A stretch of DNA of 10,124 bases. It comes from Campylobacterales bacterium (GTDB lineage Bacteria > Campylobacterota > Campylobacteria > Campylobacterales > JACAEZ01). The first letter of the stretch is position 1; every line of letters starts with the position of its first letter. Location of the stretch: positions 1 through 10,124 of the forward strand of contig JACAEZ010000092.1 of the NCBI GenBank assembly GCA_013388565.1, in the 5' to 3' direction. The position numbers and the translations under genes were made by a program. Of this stretch, positions 7,434 to 10,124 are shown one piece after another. The notes beneath the pieces were generated by a model, which did no database searches, was not told the origin of the DNA, and saw nothing but the letters and a program-made list of their open reading frames with translations.

Positions 7434-8294
7434 ATGAAAAGAGTATCTATTGCACATTCGCCAGATGCGGATGATATATTTATGTACTATGCTATTAAAT
7501 TTGGGTGGGTTGATACTAAATCAAAATTTGAAAATATCGCACTTGACATTGAAACATTAAATCAATCTGCACTAAATAATATTTATGATATTAGTGCAAT
7601 TAGCTTTGCACTTTATCCACATATTTTTGATGAGTATGCCCTTTTAAGAACTGGAGTTAGTTTTGGATATGGCTATGGTCCAAAACTTGTAAAGAGAAAA
7701 GATAAAAAATTAAAGAAAAATTTCAAAGTAGCACTTAGTGGAAAATATACTACAAATGCTTTTATATTTAAACTTTTTTACCCTGAAGCAAGAATTTATT
7801 ATATGAACTTTTTAGATATTGAAAATGCTGTATTGAGTGGTGAAGTTGATGCTGGTGTATTAATTCATGAAAGCATTTTAAATTATAGCAGTGAGCTTGA
7901 AGTAGAGGCTGAAATTTGGGATTTATGGTGTGAACTAAACAGACAAAATTTACCATTGCCACTTGGCGGAATGGCTATTAGAAGGTCCATTCCACTGCTT
8001 GATGCGATATATCATGAAGAGAGTTTAATAAAAGCTGTTGATATTGCAAATAAGCACAAAAAAGTGTTATCTAATATGTTAATTGAGAGAAATTTAGTTA
8101 GGGTAGATGCAGTAGAATTGGATAAATATCTAAACATGTATGCAAATGAAGAGTCTATATCACTAAATGAAACCCAAATAAAAGCAATAGATTTATTATT
8201 TAAAATAGGCTATGAAAAATCAATCTTCGACAAAGAGATAAAAGTTGAAGAGTCATTAATCGATTTAAACTATAAAAATTTAAGATTTAGCTAA
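7434..8294 (+). CDS. mqnD: MqnD-family protein, probable 1,4-dihydroxy-6-naphthoate synthase
   Basis: Member of the MqnA/MqnD fold (periplasmic-binding-protein-like, 286 residues, cytoplasmic since no signal peptide is present). MqnD converts cyclic dehypoxanthine futalosine to 1,4-dihydroxy-6-naphthoate in the futalosine route to menaquinone, the route used by Campylobacter and Helicobacter. The N-terminus IAHSPDADDIFMYYAI aligns by eye with the SPxPNDTFxF substrate-loop motif of MqnD but differs at several positions. Near residue 180, LPLPLGGMAIRRS matches the MqnD LPLPLG-x-x-x-RR motif well. DISAISFALYPHI and the GYGYGPKLV glycine-rich turn also fit. It starts the plus-strand unit with fliQ and murB and is divergent from recA, as in related genomes. 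MqnA (chorismate dehydratase) is the alternative within the fold, but the C-terminal motif favours MqnD. Confidence 0.75.
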   Translation: MKRVSIAHSPDADDIFMYYAIKFGWVDTKSKFENIALDIETLNQSALNNIYDISAISFALYPHIFDEYALLRTGVSFGYGYGPKLVKRKDKKLKKNFKVALSGKYTTNAFIFKLFYPEARIYYMNFLDIENAVLSGEVDAGVLIHESILNYSSELEVEAEIWDLWCELNRQNLPLPLGGMAIRRSIPLLDAIYHEESLIKAVDIANKHKKVLSNMLIERNLVRVDAVELDKYLNMYANEESISLNETQIKAIDLLFKIGYEKSIFDKEIKVEESLIDLNYKNLRFS

Positions 8295-8298
8295 TTCT

Positions 8299-8565
8299 AT
8301 GGAAGCAAAATTAATAGCACTTGGTGTTGAGACATTCAAAATCGCTCTTTATTTATCACTTCCTGTACTGTTAGCTGGACTTATCGCTGGACTTGCTATC
8401 TCCATATTTCAAGCAACTACACAAATTAATGAGATGACTTTAAGTTTTATTCCAAAGATTATTTTAGTAGTTGTTGTCATGATTTTAACAATGCCATGGA
8501 TGATGAATACAATGATGGACTACACAAAAAAAATAATAAACATGATTCCAGAGTTTTTGTTTTGA
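8299..8565 (+). CDS. fliQ: Flagellar export apparatus protein FliQ
   Basis: Small inner-membrane component (88 residues) of the flagellar type III export gate, where FliP, FliQ and FliR form the export channel. The sequence has two hydrophobic helices (about 12-36 and 48-72) and the family signatures LPVLLAGLIAGLAISIFQATTQ-type loop, NEMTLSFIPK and the MPWMMNTMMDYT C-terminal segment. It starts four bases after mqnD with no visible Shine-Dalgarno sequence, so translational coupling is likely. The stop TGA is followed at once by an in-phase TAA and overlaps the proposed murB start. Its presence alongside the flagellin indicates a motile cell; location outside a flagellar operon is normal in this phylum. 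Confidence 0.95.
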   Translation: MEAKLIALGVETFKIALYLSLPVLLAGLIAGLAISIFQATTQINEMTLSFIPKIILVVVVMILTMPWMMNTMMDYTKKIINMIPEFLF

Positions 8566-9335
8566 TAAAGCAAATTGATTTTTCAAAATACTCAAGTTTG
8601 AAAATAGGAACTACTTTAGATGTTTTAATTATTAATGAGATTGATAAATATGAAAATTATCAAATAATTGGCAAAGCAAATAATCTATTAATTTCAAATA
8701 CTCCAAAAAAACCATTAGCTATATTAAGTAAAAATTTTGATTACATAAAAATAGAAGACAATTTTTTAAAAATAGGTGGAGCAACACCCACTGGAAAAAT
8801 ATTTAATTTTTGCAAAGCAAACAATATAAAAAATTTTGAATTTGTTGGCAAACTACCAGGGTGTTTGGGTGGCATGATAAAAATGAATGCTGGAATGAAA
8901 TCTTACGAAATATTCAATAATCTTGTATCAATTAAAACATATCAAAATGAGATTGAAAAAGAGAATATAGATTATGGTTATAGATATTGCAATATAGATG
9001 AAATTATTTATGAAGCTACTTTTAATATAGAGTTTGGGTTTGATTATCAACTATTGGATGAACTTGAAAAAATGAGACTAAACCAACCAAAAGGACATAG
9101 TGCTGGAAGTTGTTTCAAAAATCCACCGAACAATTTTGCTGGAAGATTGTTAGAAAATGTTGGCTTGAAAGGGTATAAAATAAACGGTATAGGTTTTAGC
9201 GATATTCATGCAAACTTTTTGATAAATTATGAAAATGCTACTTTTGAAGATGCTATATCTATGATAGATTTGGCTAAAAATAGAGTGTTTGAAGAATTTG
9301 GTGTGAAACTTCAAGCAGAAATTCAGATTTTTTAA
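8562..9335 (+). CDS. murB: UDP-N-acetylenolpyruvoylglucosamine reductase
   Basis: FAD- and NADPH-dependent reduction of UDP-GlcNAc-enolpyruvate to UDP-MurNAc, the second committed step of peptidoglycan synthesis, in the cytoplasm. At 257 residues it is the short form usual for this phylum. FAD-binding features are ANNLLIS (39-45) and GKLPGCLGGMIKMNAG (96-111). GYRY gives R141, GHSAGSCFKNP holds the catalytic serine S183, GLKG and SDIHANFLIN follow, and the C-terminal E253 is the second catalytic residue. I chose TTG 8562, which overlaps the fliQ stop as TTGA. The upstream ATG at 8496 would add 22 residues that are only a frame-shifted reading of fliQ. Coupling to fliQ translation is likely. 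Confidence 0.93.
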   Translation: MIKQIDFSKYSSLKIGTTLDVLIINEIDKYENYQIIGKANNLLISNTPKKPLAILSKNFDYIKIEDNFLKIGGATPTGKIFNFCKANNIKNFEFVGKLPGCLGGMIKMNAGMKSYEIFNNLVSIKTYQNEIEKENIDYGYRYCNIDEIIYEATFNIEFGFDYQLLDELEKMRLNQPKGHSAGSCFKNPPNNFAGRLLENVGLKGYKINGIGFSDIHANFLINYENATFEDAISMIDLAKNRVFEEFGVKLQAEIQIF

Positions 9336-9343
9336 AAATTTGG

Positions 9344-9361
9344 GATTATGAGAGTATAATC
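9344..9361. repeat. Small inverted repeat after murB
   Basis: GATTAT (9344-9349) and ATAATC (9356-9361) are perfect 6-bp arms around GAGAGT. It sits nine bases after the murB stop and at the left edge of the insertion-sequence remnant. The stem is A+T-rich with no clean T tract after it, so it is at best a weak terminator; it could also mark a rearrangement end. Confidence 0.35.
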
Positions 9362-9491
9362 TATTTTAAAAGATGATTTAAGGGAGTGTATTAACTTTTA
9401 TAATCATAAAAAATTTCATGAGAGTTTGGACTATAAAAAACCTATGGAGGCATATTTTAACAGTATGAAAATGAATGAACAAAACAAGCTT
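9360..9491 (+). mobile_element. Remnant of an IS3-type transposase (3' end of orfB)
   Basis: Read from 9360, the frame gives ...LKDDLRECINFYNHKKFHESLDYKKPMEAY, where INFYNHKKFHESLDYKKP is the signature that follows the last catalytic Glu in IS3/IS481-group DDE transposases (the rve_3-type end). Nothing of the DDE core is present, and an in-frame TAA at 9357 closes the frame upstream, so this is a dead fragment of about 40 codons. From about 9480-9495 the sequence stops resembling a transposase and becomes the antisense of an ATPase gene start, so the element or its deletion ends there. I see no terminal inverted repeats or target duplication. Confidence in transposase origin is high; exact ends are uncertain. 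Confidence 0.8.
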
Positions 9492-9575
9492 TCACAGTTT
9501 AGTCTTATCAAAATAACACTCATCCTCTTCCAAAACTCTCTTAAAATCGCTTAAACCGTATGGTAGTTTTGTCAT
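9492..9575 (-). pseudogene. Truncated 5' end of an AAA-ATPase-like (PF09820-type) gene
   Basis: From ATG 9575 the minus strand encodes 27 residues beginning MTKLPYGLSDFKRVLEE and ending CYFDKTKL before TGA. LP-x-G-x-SDF-x-x-x-x-E followed by Y-x-DKT is the characteristic opening of PF09820 AAA-ATPase-like proteins (often with a C-terminal DUF1703 nuclease-like domain), of which the full proteins are some 500 residues or more. All ATPase motifs are missing. The start keeps a strong ribosome binding site, AAAAGGAG, six bases upstream. It lies 43 bases after glyQ on the same strand, and the break coincides with the transposase remnant. The identification rests on a short stretch recalled from the family, so I hold it at moderate to good confidence. 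Confidence 0.7.
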
Positions 9576-9581
9576 GACAGA

Positions 9582-9589
9582 CTCCTTTT
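9582..9589 (-). promoter_or_regulatory. Intact ribosome binding site of the ATPase remnant
   Basis: AAAAGGAG on the minus strand, six bases before the ATG at 9575, is one of the best Shine-Dalgarno matches in the window. It supports 9575 as the authentic start of the lost gene and means the 27-residue stub may still be translated if transcription continues from glyQ. Confidence 0.6.
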
Positions 9590-9616
9590 ATACCATCTCT
9601 AATGTGAGATGATATA
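9589..9616. repeat. Imperfect hairpin between glyQ and the ATPase remnant
   Basis: Arms TATA-C-CATCTC (9589-9599) and GAGATG-A-TATA (9606-9616) pair around a six-base loop with one mismatch. It begins two bases after the glyQ stop on the minus strand. No T tract follows in the glyQ direction, so an intrinsic terminator is doubtful; an mRNA-end structure or chance are alternatives. Confidence 0.45.
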
Positions 9617-9618
9617 GC

Positions 9619-10124
9619 TTAACTTAACTTGATTTTAGTTTTTACTCTCTCTATTCTTTGGCTCTCTTGTTCTTTGTACATAAAGGCACACATTTTGGAT
9701 AGTTCTCTAATTTTTAGTATAAAATCTTGTCTTTGAGCGACAGATATTGCTTTTCTTGCATCTAGTGTATTAAAAACATGACTTGCAAAAATCACAAAAT
9801 CATAAGCAGGAAGTGGGAGGTTGTTATCTATTGCATTTTTTGCCTCACCTCTAGCTTCATCAAACCACTTAAAAAGTAACTTTGTATCGGCCACTTCAAA
9901 ATTATATTTGCTAAATTGGTATTCACTCTCTTTATGCACATCGGCATAAGTGGTTATATCATCTTCATATCTATTCCAAACAATATCAAACACACTATCA
10001 ACACCTTGCAATGCCATAGCAAGTCTTTCAGTACCATATGTTATCTCAACTGCAACAGGGTCACAAACAACACCGCCAACTTGTTGAAAATATGTAAATT
10101 GAGTAACCTCCATACCATCAAGCC
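9619..10124 (-). CDS. glyQ: Glycyl-tRNA synthetase alpha subunit, C-terminal part (runs off the window)
   Basis: Catalytic subunit of the bacterial alpha2-beta2 glycyl-tRNA synthetase, which charges tRNA-Gly; the beta subunit GlyS is not in the window. The frame is open to the window edge, and reading starts ...[17 protein letters not shown], so the M at 10113 is internal and not the start. [27 protein letters not shown] and [12 protein letters not shown] match the core of E. coli GlyQ, and [15 protein letters not shown] matches its C-terminal helix. About 168 codons of an expected 290-300 are visible, ending at TAA 9619-9621. A decayed ATPase gene lies downstream on the same strand. Confidence 0.96.
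   Translation of the reverse strand, partial: LDGMEVTQFTYFQQVGGVVCDPVAVEITYGTERLAMALQGVDSVFDIVWNRYEDDITTYADVHKESEYQFSKYNFEVADTKLLFKWFDEARGEAKNAIDNNLPLPAYDFVIFASHVFNTLDARKAISVAQRQDFILKIRELSKMCAFMYKEQESQRIERVKTKIKLS

Noticed and set aside
8496..8561. ATG 8496 as the murB start
   Set aside because: The extra 22 residues come from re-reading fliQ in another frame and do not resemble MurB; TTG 8562 fits family length.
1..10124. CRISPR array, tRNA or rRNA genes
   Set aside because: No regularly spaced repeats were seen, and the non-coding gaps are too short or lack tRNA-like TTCGANNC arms.

Overview
This AT-rich window carries a conserved core gene block of a flagellated Campylobacterota (epsilonproteobacterial) genome. 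The run recA-eno-FtsB/DivIC-like-AMIN-aroK matches, from memory, the order in Helicobacter pylori. The divergent mqnD-like, fliQ, murB set resembles Campylobacter and Helicobacter. The flagellin has the epsilon-type residues at the TLR5-recognition site. I cannot fix the genus; a Sulfurimonas-, Arcobacter- or Campylobacter-like member of Campylobacterales is likely.

Layout. (1) 1-681, minus: the N-terminal 227 codons of a flagellin, with a near-consensus sigma-28 promoter and a leader hairpin that presents a perfect CsrA-binding consensus. (2) 820-3033, plus: topA (DNA topoisomerase I), broken by one in-frame TAG at codon 202, otherwise intact and in one frame. (3) 3017-3550, plus: a YfcE/MJ0936-type phosphoesterase overlapping the topA end. 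(4) 7348-3562, minus: recA, eno, a FtsB/DivIC-like coiled-coil membrane protein, an exported AMIN-domain protein, and aroK. The last four are tightly packed or overlapping. (5) 7434-9335, plus: an MqnD-family menaquinone-pathway protein, fliQ and murB, each spaced or overlapped by only a few bases. (6) 9336-9618: a scar holding the 3' end of an IS3-type transposase fused to the first 27 codons of an AAA-ATPase-like (PF09820-type) gene in the opposite orientation. (7) 9619-10124, minus: the C-terminal part of glyQ, running off the window.

The genes are mostly housekeeping: DNA topology and repair, glycolysis, shikimate pathway, menaquinone, peptidoglycan, cell division, flagellar export and tRNA charging. 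I found no complete undescribed defence or mobile system. The points that deserve a second look are the amber codon in a normally essential topA, the CsrA hairpin at the probable 5' end of the flagellin mRNA, and the IS/ATPase junction next to glyQ. Three genes (topA, the AMIN gene, murB) appear to start with TTG. No bona fide gene in the window ends in TAG.
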